Below, in pieces: positions 9,143 through 17,441 of a DNA stretch of 64,000 bases. The DNA comes from Pedobacter cryoconitis (GTDB lineage Bacteria; Bacteroidota; Bacteroidia; Sphingobacteriales; Sphingobacteriaceae). Below the pieces are notes generated by a model, which was given only the letters and a program-made list of their open reading frames with translations, was not told where the DNA came from and made no database searches. The first letter of the stretch is position 1, and each line of letters starts with the position of its first letter. The translations under genes and the position numbers were made by a program. Location: the NCBI RefSeq assembly GCF_014200605.1, contig NZ_JACHCE010000004.1, positions 62,001 through 126,000 of the forward strand, read 5' to 3'.

Positions 9143-9895
9143 TTAGAATTTAGTACTGCCTTTTGGTAATAGAATAAAGTCGAACGTAAGGAACATTTTA
9201 GGAGTGTCTTTGAACATCTTGTCGGGTGTTAAAACATCTTTATAGCAGCTGATAATTTTTATCTTGGCATAATTCCCTTTTGCAGTCCGCAGAATAATCG
9301 TCCTGGATTCGGGCATGGCATAAGCAACATGTTTTTTATCAATTGCACCGCCACCCCTGATGGTTCCGCCGTAATCATAGAGATACCACCCTACACCCTC
9401 TCCAAATGCACCGGCATCATCAGATCCTACTGCCCTGCTGTTTGTTTTAAATTCGGAGTCGGCCGGAATAGTCGTGACCTGGTCAAAAGGGATAGGCAGA
9501 ATCATAATTCCACCAATTCCGCCCCCTCTGTATCCTTTATTACTTTTATCAATGCTGTTGTTCCCTTCCAGGAAACTATTGAAAATACCATCAAATGCGA
9601 TATCCCAATCGGCTGTCCTGGCCTGATCAGCACTGATTGCTTTGTTGTTCTCCAGACTGTAATAGAAAGGCGGGGTTACCCCGGCATATAGTGCGTCCTC
9701 TTTAGTAATCTGAAGGTTACTGATCCGGGTCAGTTTATTGTAAGGGGCAGTTCCCTGAAAGGGTACATCTGCAGGAGGTTTCTGTGGGGCATCTGGCTGA
9801 ATAGTATCCTCTTTGGAACAAGAGGAAAACAGGAGCGCAAGCAAGGCCAGGAAAGACAGCATTGTCTTCCTCTGAATAGATATTACTTTTTTCAT
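9143..9895 (-). CDS. HmuY-family (heme-binding type) lipoprotein
   Basis: The open frame begins at 9955, but ATG 9895 gives a clean lipoprotein signal (MKKVISIQRK ... LLFSSC, Cys26), so that start is preferred (250 residues). The body carries the HmuY pattern: ADQARTADWDIAFDG, a Gly-rich middle, then RTIILRTAKGNYAKIKIISCY and MFLTFDFILL near the C-terminus. HmuY proteins of Bacteroidetes are surface lipoproteins that capture heme. The usual TonB-dependent receptor is absent here and two other lipoproteins follow instead, so the ligand may not be heme. The upstream region holds phased repeats next to a -7 box, suggesting activator control. Confidence 0.82.
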   Translation of the reverse strand: MKKVISIQRKTMLSFLALLALLFSSCSKEDTIQPDAPQKPPADVPFQGTAPYNKLTRISNLQITKEDALYAGVTPPFYYSLENNKAISADQARTADWDIAFDGIFNSFLEGNNSIDKSNKGYRGGGIGGIMILPIPFDQVTTIPADSEFKTNSRAVGSDDAGAFGEGVGWYLYDYGGTIRGGGAIDKKHVAYAMPESRTIILRTAKGNYAKIKIISCYKDVLTPDKMFKDTPKMFLTFDFILLPKGSTKF

Positions 9896-9987
9896 GTTGT
9901 TGTTTTTGTGATGGACCGAAATGCCTTTTTCAGGCATGATATACAAGATTTTCACTGTTATTTAAAATGATTCTAATTAATATGGCG

Positions 9988-10118
9988 CAAACTTATATAA
10001 AGCCTTCCGCATATATTTATTCAATCTGTATTATCTTTAATCCGATCTGTATTATCTTTTATGCCATCCGTATTAATTTGGTGCGATACGTATTATCTTG
10101 ATTCTATCCGTATTTATT
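9988..10118 (-). promoter_or_regulatory. predicted activator-dependent promoter with five phased repeats upstream of the HmuY operon
   Basis: On the minus strand a TAAGTTTG box (9988-9995) fits the -7 consensus TAnnTTTG, but no TTTG occurs at -33. Instead five copies of a motif close to AATACGGATNG occupy about 10021-10115. Their conserved Gs on the plus strand are at 10028, 10049, 10070, 10090 and 10110, spacings of 21, 21, 20 and 20 bp, so all copies face one side of the helix. This 314-base stretch (9896-10209) contains no gene; apart from the repeats, the promoter and the hairpin at 10153 nothing else was seen. Repeated sites abutting the promoter are typical of cooperative activator binding; the regulator is unknown. 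Confidence 0.6.
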
Positions 10119-10152
10119 GGGGGTTAACGGGACGAAATTCATGTAAAAAGAA

Positions 10153-10176
10153 AAAGGCGGATAATTATCCGCCTTT
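10153..10176 (-). terminator. intrinsic terminator of the kinase gene at 10210
   Basis: A perfect stem AAAGGCGGAT/ATCCGCCTTT with an AATT loop; on the minus strand it is followed by a T-rich tract (TTTTTCTTTTTAC). It lies 34 bp past the kinase stop codon. Confidence 0.85.
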
Positions 10177-10209
10177 CAATTTTGTATCTATAATATTGAT
10201 CAATATCCT

Positions 10210-12948
10210 CTAATTTTCACTCATAGAGATTCTATTTTCAAATTCTGCTTTTATTGGGTTCACCGGAAGTTTGAAATGAAATGTTGAGCCTTTTCCAACT
10301 TCACTTTCTATCCAGACTTCACCGCTATGTCTTTTTAAGATTTCGGAGGTGATAAACAGGCCCAACCCCAAACCCTCAAATCGCATAGCTGTACTATCTA
10401 CCCTAAAATAACGATCAAATAACTTATTGATATTTGAAGGCGCTATACCAATACCAAAATCTTTTATAGAAACTATAATATGCTCATAGTCAAGATGCGT
10501 ATTGACCAATACAAATTTCCCCTGAGGCGAATATTTCACTGCATTGGTCAGAAAATTATTAATGACCTGCTCTAAACGGAACTGATCTCCGGTGAATTCA
10601 ATATCACAGCAGGTTTCCAGTATAATCTGATGTGATGGAAAGATATGCTGGGCACTTTCTACCGTATCCATCAATAGTTTTTTAAAACTAAAGGGGGCCA
10701 TATTATATTCAATCTTACCAGCGTTGAGTTTAGTCACATCCAGCAGATCTGCAATCAGTTTCTCCAGCCTGGTAATATTATCTGAACATTTAATTACAAA
10801 TCCATTTAACCTATCCTGGTCTTTTGTCTTTATCATCAACTGATTAAATGCCTTTATACTGGTTAATGGTGTTTTCAGTTCATGACTGGCAATCGATATA
10901 AATTCATCTTTTAGCTGCTCATTGTTTTTCTGCAAATGAATGTCTGTATTGGTTCCAATCCATAAAGTCACCCTGCCATTTTCTATTAATGGGAGTGCCC
11001 TCGCCAGATGCCACCTGTAACTGCCATCACTAAATAATAAACGGAATTCAACTAAATATTCTTTACCTGTTTTTAAAGCCTCCGACCAGTTGACCAAAGC
11101 CATAGGTAAATCATCTGCATGAATGAATTTTTGCCATCCGTAACCAATAATTTCTTCATTTTCATAACCAAAATCGGTACAGACACGCTCATTTAAGTAA
11201 TTAAGGGCGCCATCGTGTGTAGCTGTCCAGACCTGCTGAGGGATAGCGTTCAATAGAAATTTAAACCGGTTTTCGCTTTCCCTGATCTGCAGGACCACTT
11301 GTTCTAATTGATCCTGGGTAGCTAGTAATTCTTCATTTGTACTGAGTACTTCTTCGTGCGAAGCGGCTATTTCTTCATTGGTTGCCGCTAATTCTTCCAT
11401 GGATGCCTGGAGTTCTTCGTTGGTTGCAGCAATTTCTTCTGAAGAAGCCTGAAGCTCTTCGATAGTGGCTGCCAGCTCCTCTGAGGAGGCTTGAAGTTCT
11501 TCGTTAGTAGCCGCAGTTTCTTCTAAGGATGCCTGAAGTTTAACTTCACTCCTTTCCAGTAATTGCCTTGCAGTCACTATAGCTGTAATATCAATAACTG
11601 TCGCTAAAATTGATTCTACTTTACCTGCTTTATTCTTTAAAGGATCGTAAGAGAAGTTGACATAGATTTCTTTAACTGATCCATCTGACAATACGATTTT
11701 CACCGGTACTTCGGGCATAGCCACACGGTTCCCGGAATCAAATACATCCATTAATAATTGAGGGAATTGCTGCCCTTCCAATTCAGGAAATGCCTCAATT
11801 AGTTTTTTCCCTAATACTTCTTCTTTCTCACGGTGCCAGGTATCGTTTAGCATAGCATGATTTGCCTGCTCAATAATCAAATCTTTACCGTTAAAAAGTG
11901 CCATTGCCACCGGTGTAGTCATGATCATCTCATTCAGCCTGTGTTTGCTTTCTTCTATAGCAATTCTTGACTTCACCTTTTCGGTAACGTCTTTCGCAAT
12001 GATAATTACCTTTTCTGTTTGACCGGATACATCTATTAAAGGCTTGCAATTAAAATTTGTATAAATTTCTTCCGTATGGCCAGCATAGGTGACTACGCCC
12101 TTAACTTCATCGCCAACATAAGAATCACCTTTCTCAAGTATTTCAGTTAATGAGGCCAAAAAAGAAGTCCCATAAAGCTCATGAACAGTTTCATAAAGGG
12201 TTTTACCTATAATTTCGCTTGATTTTCCAAAGATGTTCAGCAAATATTCATTAGCAAATTCAATGATCAGGCCAGTCCCGTTTAATACCCCTATAGCAAC
12301 GGGTGCATCATTGATTAAATAACGCAGGTTATTTTCACTGGCTGCCAGACTTTTTGTTCTTTCAAATACACGTTCTTCTAACTCTGTATTCAGCTTATAA
12401 AGGCTTTGCTGACTGTTGTTCAGCTCTTCATTAATCGTATATAGTTCTTCGTATGCCGCAGATACTTTTTCATTTGCAGCAGTCAATTCTTCATTTAAAG
12501 CCTGCTCATTTTCTAAATTAACAAGCAGTTGTTTCTCATTTTCAATTGCTTTTAATCCTAAAACACGTTCTGTTACCTCTGTTGCATGGTGTAAAATACA
12601 GTAACACTCCCCTTGCTCATTTTTTATGGCTTTATACTCATAATCATAATAGCTTGTTCTCAAAACACCATCTGACTCCAGCACTGCAGGCACACCTTTT
12701 CCTTCATTTGTTATACCTGTTCTTAATACAGTTCTTAACAACTCACCAAAAGGCTGCCCTGCTAATTCAGGGACTGCTTCCAGTAATGGCAGACCAATAA
12801 TAGATCTGTCCTTTCCCCAAAAGTTAATCATCGCATCTGTTGCCGCTTCAATAATTAAATTGTCAGTAGTATATATTGCAGTAGCAATATGCGACGAGGA
12901 AAAAATACTAAGAAGTTGATCACAGCTCAACAAGGTTGTTTTATTCAT
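10210..12948 (-). CDS. large multi-PAS histidine kinase with repetitive signalling-helix coiled coil
   Basis: The protein has 912 residues. PAS domains lie at about 12-130, 208-325, 335-455 and 565-680 (the last PAS_3 type, YRWHLARALPL). A coiled coil joins the first two (135-200), and a second at about 465-550 is built of near-perfect 14-residue units (EELAATNEELQASS type). HisKA follows (SIASHELKTPLTSI, about 690-755), then HATPase_c (about 795-900; NFLTNAVKYSP, DFGIGIA, GLGLGLFI). No membrane helix or receiver domain is present. The coiled coil is of the kind seen in CheB/CheR-linked PAS kinases of Bacteroidetes. It lies 89 bp downstream of, and codirectional with, the DUF4157 gene at 13038. 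Confidence 0.93.
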   Translation of the reverse strand: MNKTTLLSCDQLLSIFSSSHIATAIYTTDNLIIEAATDAMINFWGKDRSIIGLPLLEAVPELAGQPFGELLRTVLRTGITNEGKGVPAVLESDGVLRTSYYDYEYKAIKNEQGECYCILHHATEVTERVLGLKAIENEKQLLVNLENEQALNEELTAANEKVSAAYEELYTINEELNNSQQSLYKLNTELEERVFERTKSLAASENNLRYLINDAPVAIGVLNGTGLIIEFANEYLLNIFGKSSEIIGKTLYETVHELYGTSFLASLTEILEKGDSYVGDEVKGVVTYAGHTEEIYTNFNCKPLIDVSGQTEKVIIIAKDVTEKVKSRIAIEESKHRLNEMIMTTPVAMALFNGKDLIIEQANHAMLNDTWHREKEEVLGKKLIEAFPELEGQQFPQLLMDVFDSGNRVAMPEVPVKIVLSDGSVKEIYVNFSYDPLKNKAGKVESILATVIDITAIVTARQLLERSEVKLQASLEETAATNEELQASSEELAATIEELQASSEEIAATNEELQASMEELAATNEEIAASHEEVLSTNEELLATQDQLEQVVLQIRESENRFKFLLNAIPQQVWTATHDGALNYLNERVCTDFGYENEEIIGYGWQKFIHADDLPMALVNWSEALKTGKEYLVEFRLLFSDGSYRWHLARALPLIENGRVTLWIGTNTDIHLQKNNEQLKDEFISIASHELKTPLTSIKAFNQLMIKTKDQDRLNGFVIKCSDNITRLEKLIADLLDVTKLNAGKIEYNMAPFSFKKLLMDTVESAQHIFPSHQIILETCCDIEFTGDQFRLEQVINNFLTNAVKYSPQGKFVLVNTHLDYEHIIVSIKDFGIGIAPSNINKLFDRYFRVDSTAMRFEGLGLGLFITSEILKRHSGEVWIESEVGKGSTFHFKLPVNPIKAEFENRISMSEN

Positions 12949-12986
12949 TAGAATCCAAAAGAAACGCTAAAATAGATTTATTTTCA

Positions 12987-13008
12987 GAAACAATACAATC
13001 ATTGTTTC
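12987..13008. repeat. short inverted repeat between kinase and DUF4157 genes
   Basis: The arms GAAACAAT (12987-12994) and ATTGTTTC (13001-13008) are perfectly complementary with a 6-nt loop, in the 89-bp gap downstream of the DUF4157 stop codon. There is no T-run after it, so terminator function is uncertain. Confidence 0.35.
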
Positions 13009-13037
13009 CTTTCAGCTCTGTAAAAATAGTTCAGTCT

Positions 13038-14948
13038 TTAGAGTGCCCCTTCCCAGGCCGCAAGAAAAGCAGTCAATTTATCATTGATTTCAGTTATAGT
13101 ATCTCCTTTTACGAACCCCATATTCCTTAGTTCTACTAAAACACGGCCGTCGTCAAAGTTATAGCTGCCTGGTCTGTTGAGCATTTCATAACATTCCTTT
13201 ACTTTTTCTTCTTTTAATAGGGTATCATGCCGTATTCCCAGAACAGTATCGCTAGTGAAAAAAGTGGCACCTCCCCAATCCTTTTCAAGAGCCGGCGTTG
13301 GTCGGTTTCCATTAGAAGCTTCAAATAATTTTAAATCATTATATAAATGTGATAGACCTAATACCCAGCTCCGGGTTGCAATATGCGTTACCAAATTCAG
13401 GCTATCATACACACTCTTGAGATTATTTCCGAATTCATTTATCTTGGTCTGATCGCCATATAAAGATTTAACAATATAATTATAAACGTCAGTTTTAAGC
13501 CACACACCTTTTTGATCTTTCACATAACTCACATCGCTGGCGGCCTCATTAAACTCTGCTGCTTTCGTGCCAGTTAATGGTGCTTTATCTGAAAACATCT
13601 TATCCTGTCCACTTTTTTGTATGGCCAAAGCAGTACGTCTTGGATCAAGTACCTTTAAGGTATATTCAAGAAAATCGATTGATGTTTTAAATGAAACATC
13701 AACCAGCATTGTTCTAAGCCGTGTAATAAGATCGACTTTTACATCAGTTATATCTTTAGCTTCTTTATGTTTAAAATCGTTTAATTTATCCAAACGGGAT
13801 TCTGTTGAAGCAGATAGTGCATCGTAATTTTGCACAGATGTAAAAATATTCAATTGAGGATTAAATGCAGGTCCCGCACCAGCAGTGATATGAATGTTGT
13901 TTTTGCCGGCTAAAGAATTAATAAGCGTATTAAGATTTGCCTTTGGGGACATGTGGGTTTCATTGACCATTACTTCTGGTGGTGGTATTGTTGTTGTTGG
14001 TGGTGCTGGTGCTGGTGCTGGTGGTATTAGAGGATTATAAATCTTAATCGCTTGAGGAGTTAATCCAGCATCAAAATTTCCACTTACGCTATTCGTTATA
14101 TTAGCGAGTTCTGCATTCACATTTGCTTTTTTTCCTGGCTTAGGAATACTGTCTATAGAGTTTTGAGCGGCATCATAACCCTGCTTCAAATGACCTACAA
14201 CCATGATTAGATCAGCAGCATTCAAAACACCATTTTCATTTTTTTCAATTAAGTATGGTGGTGTCACCATTTCCAAAACATTACCAGCATCTGTTTCTAA
14301 TTGATAACCCAAAGATTGACCGGCAAATGGAGCAGTACCTTTACCTACTACAAGATGGGACATCCCTTGTATAGGATTTCCTGCATTTGTAGTCAGCACA
14401 TCTATTTCAAAACCAACTGTTGTATACTTACCCTTATCCGATTTTTTAAACCGTTCTTTTTGAATCCTGGTTAAATCTGCCATAGCTGCTTGTACGACAC
14501 CTTTTTGCAAGGAATTTGGATTAGATGCAGGCTCAACAGCCTTAAGTTGATAATTTACAAACTGGAAGGCTTTTGCCCCCATCACATCTGCTTCTTTTTC
14601 CAATCCTGCATCATCATTTACATTAACCTGTCCTTTCAACTGCATCGTCGGCTCAACCCTACCCTGCTTCTGCTGTACCACATGCCAGGCCTCATGCGGT
14701 AAATGTTTCTCCTGACCGGGTGCCAGATGTATATCTGTTCCCTGTGCATATGCATGTGCCTGCAATTGAGAAGGTTTATCTGAATTATAGTGCACTTTGA
14801 CATCATCCAGTGAATAGCTGGAAAGATTCTCGATACCAGATTTCAAATTATCTGGTAAACCCGTGTTATTTTCTTTTTTTCTCTGAGAAACGTTTCTGGA
14901 CAATGACTGGCCTTTCTTTTCCCTATTTTCATTAGCGTAATTACTCAT
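13038..14948 (-). CDS. DUF4157 protein, candidate eCIS cargo with amidoligase-like C-terminal region
   Basis: The protein has 636 residues. Residues about 30-105 are a DUF4157 domain with the zinc-protease-like motif HEAWH (85-89) and the typical VVQQKQGRV tail; DUF4157 proteins are the commonest genes linked to eCIS loci and are thought to mark cargo. Residues 170-636 are not a recognised toxin, but show spaced motifs reminiscent of the glutamine-synthetase-fold amidoligases: GFEIDV (179-184), LETDAGNVLEMVTPP (217-231), NIHITAG (351-357) and GRVLVELRN (601-609). A Pro/Ala-rich linker occupies about 306-325. There is no signal peptide. It lies 27 bp downstream of the GH18-like membrane gene, divergent from the eCIS operon. 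Cargo status is inferred from context; amidoligase activity is a weaker inference. Confidence 0.82.
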   Translation of the reverse strand: MSNYANENREKKGQSLSRNVSQRKKENNTGLPDNLKSGIENLSSYSLDDVKVHYNSDKPSQLQAHAYAQGTDIHLAPGQEKHLPHEAWHVVQQKQGRVEPTMQLKGQVNVNDDAGLEKEADVMGAKAFQFVNYQLKAVEPASNPNSLQKGVVQAAMADLTRIQKERFKKSDKGKYTTVGFEIDVLTTNAGNPIQGMSHLVVGKGTAPFAGQSLGYQLETDAGNVLEMVTPPYLIEKNENGVLNAADLIMVVGHLKQGYDAAQNSIDSIPKPGKKANVNAELANITNSVSGNFDAGLTPQAIKIYNPLIPPAPAPAPPTTTIPPPEVMVNETHMSPKANLNTLINSLAGKNNIHITAGAGPAFNPQLNIFTSVQNYDALSASTESRLDKLNDFKHKEAKDITDVKVDLITRLRTMLVDVSFKTSIDFLEYTLKVLDPRRTALAIQKSGQDKMFSDKAPLTGTKAAEFNEAASDVSYVKDQKGVWLKTDVYNYIVKSLYGDQTKINEFGNNLKSVYDSLNLVTHIATRSWVLGLSHLYNDLKLFEASNGNRPTPALEKDWGGATFFTSDTVLGIRHDTLLKEEKVKECYEMLNRPGSYNFDDGRVLVELRNMGFVKGDTITEINDKLTAFLAAWEGAL

Positions 14949-14975
14949 AATTCATGTTTTAGAATGATTTCGATT

Positions 14976-17252
14976 TTAAGGCAAATCGTCCTTTTTAATC
15001 AATGGCGTAATCAAATAGTTAAAAATCAGGAAGCCAATTGCCACGCTGATGACAATAATGATAAACAAAGTATTGAAAGGCATATTAACGCATTCGGGGT
15101 CGGTAACACAGCCAGGACTATCTGCGGTAGCTGCCGACACCCCGAAAATTGGTATCAGGTCACTGGTAAAACAAAAGGTAGATCCAAAAAGGACAAACAA
15201 AGAAATAAGACCAAATAATATCCCGGCAACCAGTTTCTTGTATTTCCAGTCACCCGCGTAATAGCGTATTCCCCAGATAAAGTAGATTGTAACAGCCAGA
15301 CTGATCATAAAAAAGATGAGTGTAACATACTTTAAAAAGGTATTCAACTCGGCATTGACATAATTAAAAACTTCTTTAAAGGTGACATTATTCGTTTTCG
15401 TCCCCTGATAAGTACCCAGTGTTTTTGCGTTTTCCTGTTTTTCTTCCTTAACCAGCGAATATACTTTCAGCTCACTGAGGTAAGCATTGATTTTTGAGTT
15501 GCCGGCAGAGGAAACCTCACTTTCAAAACACGTAGCACAGGGATTTTGAAGAATAAAGTTCCACAAAGTAATATGTCTTTTAACCTGTTCCAGAAAAGTG
15601 ATTTTGGAGCTGACCACTGCTGGTATGGGTTTTAAATAGGTCGTATCAACATAAGTAAATTTATACATCAGCTCATCATTGAGTACAGCGAAAGAATCAT
15701 CATAATTGATATAATAAAGGCCTATTCCCGCTACATTATTCTTTAAGATATATTCATATTTTTTAGATAAAGTTACCTCGTCATCATACCATATCCGATA
15801 ACTCCGGCCATTATGAAACACAGAATCAATGTATAAACTTTCATTTGCAGCACTATATAAAGCATGATTTTGAGTCATGAGCCCTATCTCATTAAATGGT
15901 AAATATCCGGTGAATACTTTCGGCGCAAAAGTAACCGGATCTATTTCACATTTTGCTCCCCGGTATGGCAGGACTATAATTAGCTTTTCTGCCTCAATGC
16001 CATGTGCGATGTACCAGGTATAAGAAGCATCAATTGTTTCATGCCCCTTTCCCGTAAGCGGGGCAAGCGCAGCCCCTTTACGCGAAGTATTAGAAGCAAA
16101 ATCTATGAAATACCGGTCAGTGTATTTATTCAGTTCTTCCAGTTCGTAGGCACCGTCAAAATTTGTCCGCGGCAGGGTAACAAATAATTGAGCCGCCTTG
16201 TCTGCGGCCTGTAATGATTGATGCAAAAGGCCAATAAATGCAGAGAAACGTTTTTTATCCTGCTTAGCCAGGTTCTTGAAACTGATATTCACACCGCTGG
16301 CCTTTCGTTGCTTTAACAGCAGTAATATATTGGCAATAGATTTTCTCTGAACCTGCTCATTAAACAATATTGCCGGCTTTGAACTTCTATTGGCAATCAA
16401 TACGGAGAAATATACTTTAGAACCACTTTTTTGCGCCTGGCTAATTACAGGGGCAGTATCCCAGCCATTTAAACGATCAAAATTACCAGTTGATTCATTG
16501 ATAGGCAGTGGATAATAAACCAGGGAAGTTGCCGGATTGAAAAAAGCATTGGCACTGCCTCCGTAAGCCGCATCAAAAAAACCAAAAATTTCTACTTTGT
16601 TTTTCAGCTGGAGCGTATATTTACGGTTCAGCGTATCGGAGATCTTTAAAGTATAAATGGTTTTTGGATCTGCATTTTTAACACGGTTTAACTTTCTCAG
16701 TTTTTCAAATTTATCGATGCTGCCAGTCTCCTGAACGGCCCGCTGATCTAATATCGGGATGAGCTGGTTGGCAAGTGCAGCCAGATCTGCATTTGAAGGT
16801 GTTGAAGCAGCGGTTTCACCAGGCTTTACGGTATTGTTTACTTCTTTTTGCTGCTGAATCAGGCCGGATAAAACAGATTGAAGAGAATCCATATCATGGT
16901 ATCTCGTTTTTTTTAATTCGGCAATCATCACCCTTACATTGGCTGAGGTAGCCGCAATAGAATCTGTTAAACCCAATTTTTCAATGGCCAGCAGTATTTT
17001 TCCATCCAGCTTTTTATCTGCTCTGCTTTTGAATTTCAAAAAGGCAAGCAAAGTCTTCCAGAGATTAGTTTTCTTAACTTCTGGTTTGGGTTGTTCTTTT
17101 TTAGGGTCCTGCTGCTGAAAAACTGAGATCGTACTTACCGCACTACGGTCAGACAATAGCTTTAAAGAGGAATTTGTATAAGCTGCCCCACTACTCTGAA
17201 ATAATAAAACAAAAAAAAGAAGTAAGAGGAAATTTAAGGCTATCCTTTTCAT
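14976..17252 (-). CDS. membrane-anchored GH18-fold (chitinase-like) protein with degenerate active site, eCIS-linked
   Basis: The frame opens at 17324, but ATG 17252 starts a clean signal peptide (MKRIALNFLLLLFFVLL), giving about 758 residues. A helical N-terminal region (60-200) precedes a TIM-barrel-like segment (about 225-560) with glycosidase family 18 features: GFFDAAY, VYFSVLIANR, SGVNISFKNL, LFVTLPRTNF, YFIDFAS, ETIDASYTWY, KLIIVLPYRG and a final WYDDEVTLSKKYEYILKNNVAGIGLYYINYDD. The catalytic DxxDxDxE equivalent reads S-G-V-N-I-S-F-K, so the acid Glu is Lys and hydrolysis is unlikely. Three transmembrane helices end the protein (about 645-750). It heads a divergent two-gene unit with the DUF4157 protein. 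A role in holding the particle or cargo at the envelope, or in binding glycan, is speculation. Confidence 0.75.
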   Translation of the reverse strand: MKRIALNFLLLLFFVLLFQSSGAAYTNSSLKLLSDRSAVSTISVFQQQDPKKEQPKPEVKKTNLWKTLLAFLKFKSRADKKLDGKILLAIEKLGLTDSIAATSANVRVMIAELKKTRYHDMDSLQSVLSGLIQQQKEVNNTVKPGETAASTPSNADLAALANQLIPILDQRAVQETGSIDKFEKLRKLNRVKNADPKTIYTLKISDTLNRKYTLQLKNKVEIFGFFDAAYGGSANAFFNPATSLVYYPLPINESTGNFDRLNGWDTAPVISQAQKSGSKVYFSVLIANRSSKPAILFNEQVQRKSIANILLLLKQRKASGVNISFKNLAKQDKKRFSAFIGLLHQSLQAADKAAQLFVTLPRTNFDGAYELEELNKYTDRYFIDFASNTSRKGAALAPLTGKGHETIDASYTWYIAHGIEAEKLIIVLPYRGAKCEIDPVTFAPKVFTGYLPFNEIGLMTQNHALYSAANESLYIDSVFHNGRSYRIWYDDEVTLSKKYEYILKNNVAGIGLYYINYDDSFAVLNDELMYKFTYVDTTYLKPIPAVVSSKITFLEQVKRHITLWNFILQNPCATCFESEVSSAGNSKINAYLSELKVYSLVKEEKQENAKTLGTYQGTKTNNVTFKEVFNYVNAELNTFLKYVTLIFFMISLAVTIYFIWGIRYYAGDWKYKKLVAGILFGLISLFVLFGSTFCFTSDLIPIFGVSAATADSPGCVTDPECVNMPFNTLFIIIVISVAIGFLIFNYLITPLIKKDDLP

Positions 17253-17332
17253 ATGCAGGCCACGATTTTTGGATTCTATATTGCTATTTATCCGCAATGC
17301 TAATTTGATCTTATTAGCCAGCATAAAATCAA

Positions 17333-17368
17333 GTAGAATTACGTGTATTCATAAACACGTAATTCTAC
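17333..17368. promoter_or_regulatory. perfect 14-bp inverted repeat in the divergent eCIS promoter region
   Basis: The arms GTAGAATTACGTGT (17333-17346) and ACACGTAATTCTAC (17355-17368) flank an 8-nt spacer. The 189-bp gap 17253-17441 between the two divergent units holds nothing else obvious. With no T-run on either side and two outward-facing promoters expected, an operator is more likely than a terminator. Confidence 0.5.
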
Positions 17369-17441
17369 CGGTAAGCTCTCGGGTTATATTGAATAGTTTT
17401 GGTTACCCCTATTGAAATTTAAACAATAAACCAGTTTTATA

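Noticed and set aside
9896..9955. Upstream start at 9955 for the HmuY-family gene
   Set aside because: It would place 20 charged residues before the lipoprotein signal; ATG 9895 gives a normal signal.
13981..14030. GT/GCT-rich microsatellite-like stretch
   Set aside because: On the minus strand it encodes the Pro/Ala linker of the DUF4157 protein (residues about 306-325), so it is coding repetition rather than a separate element.
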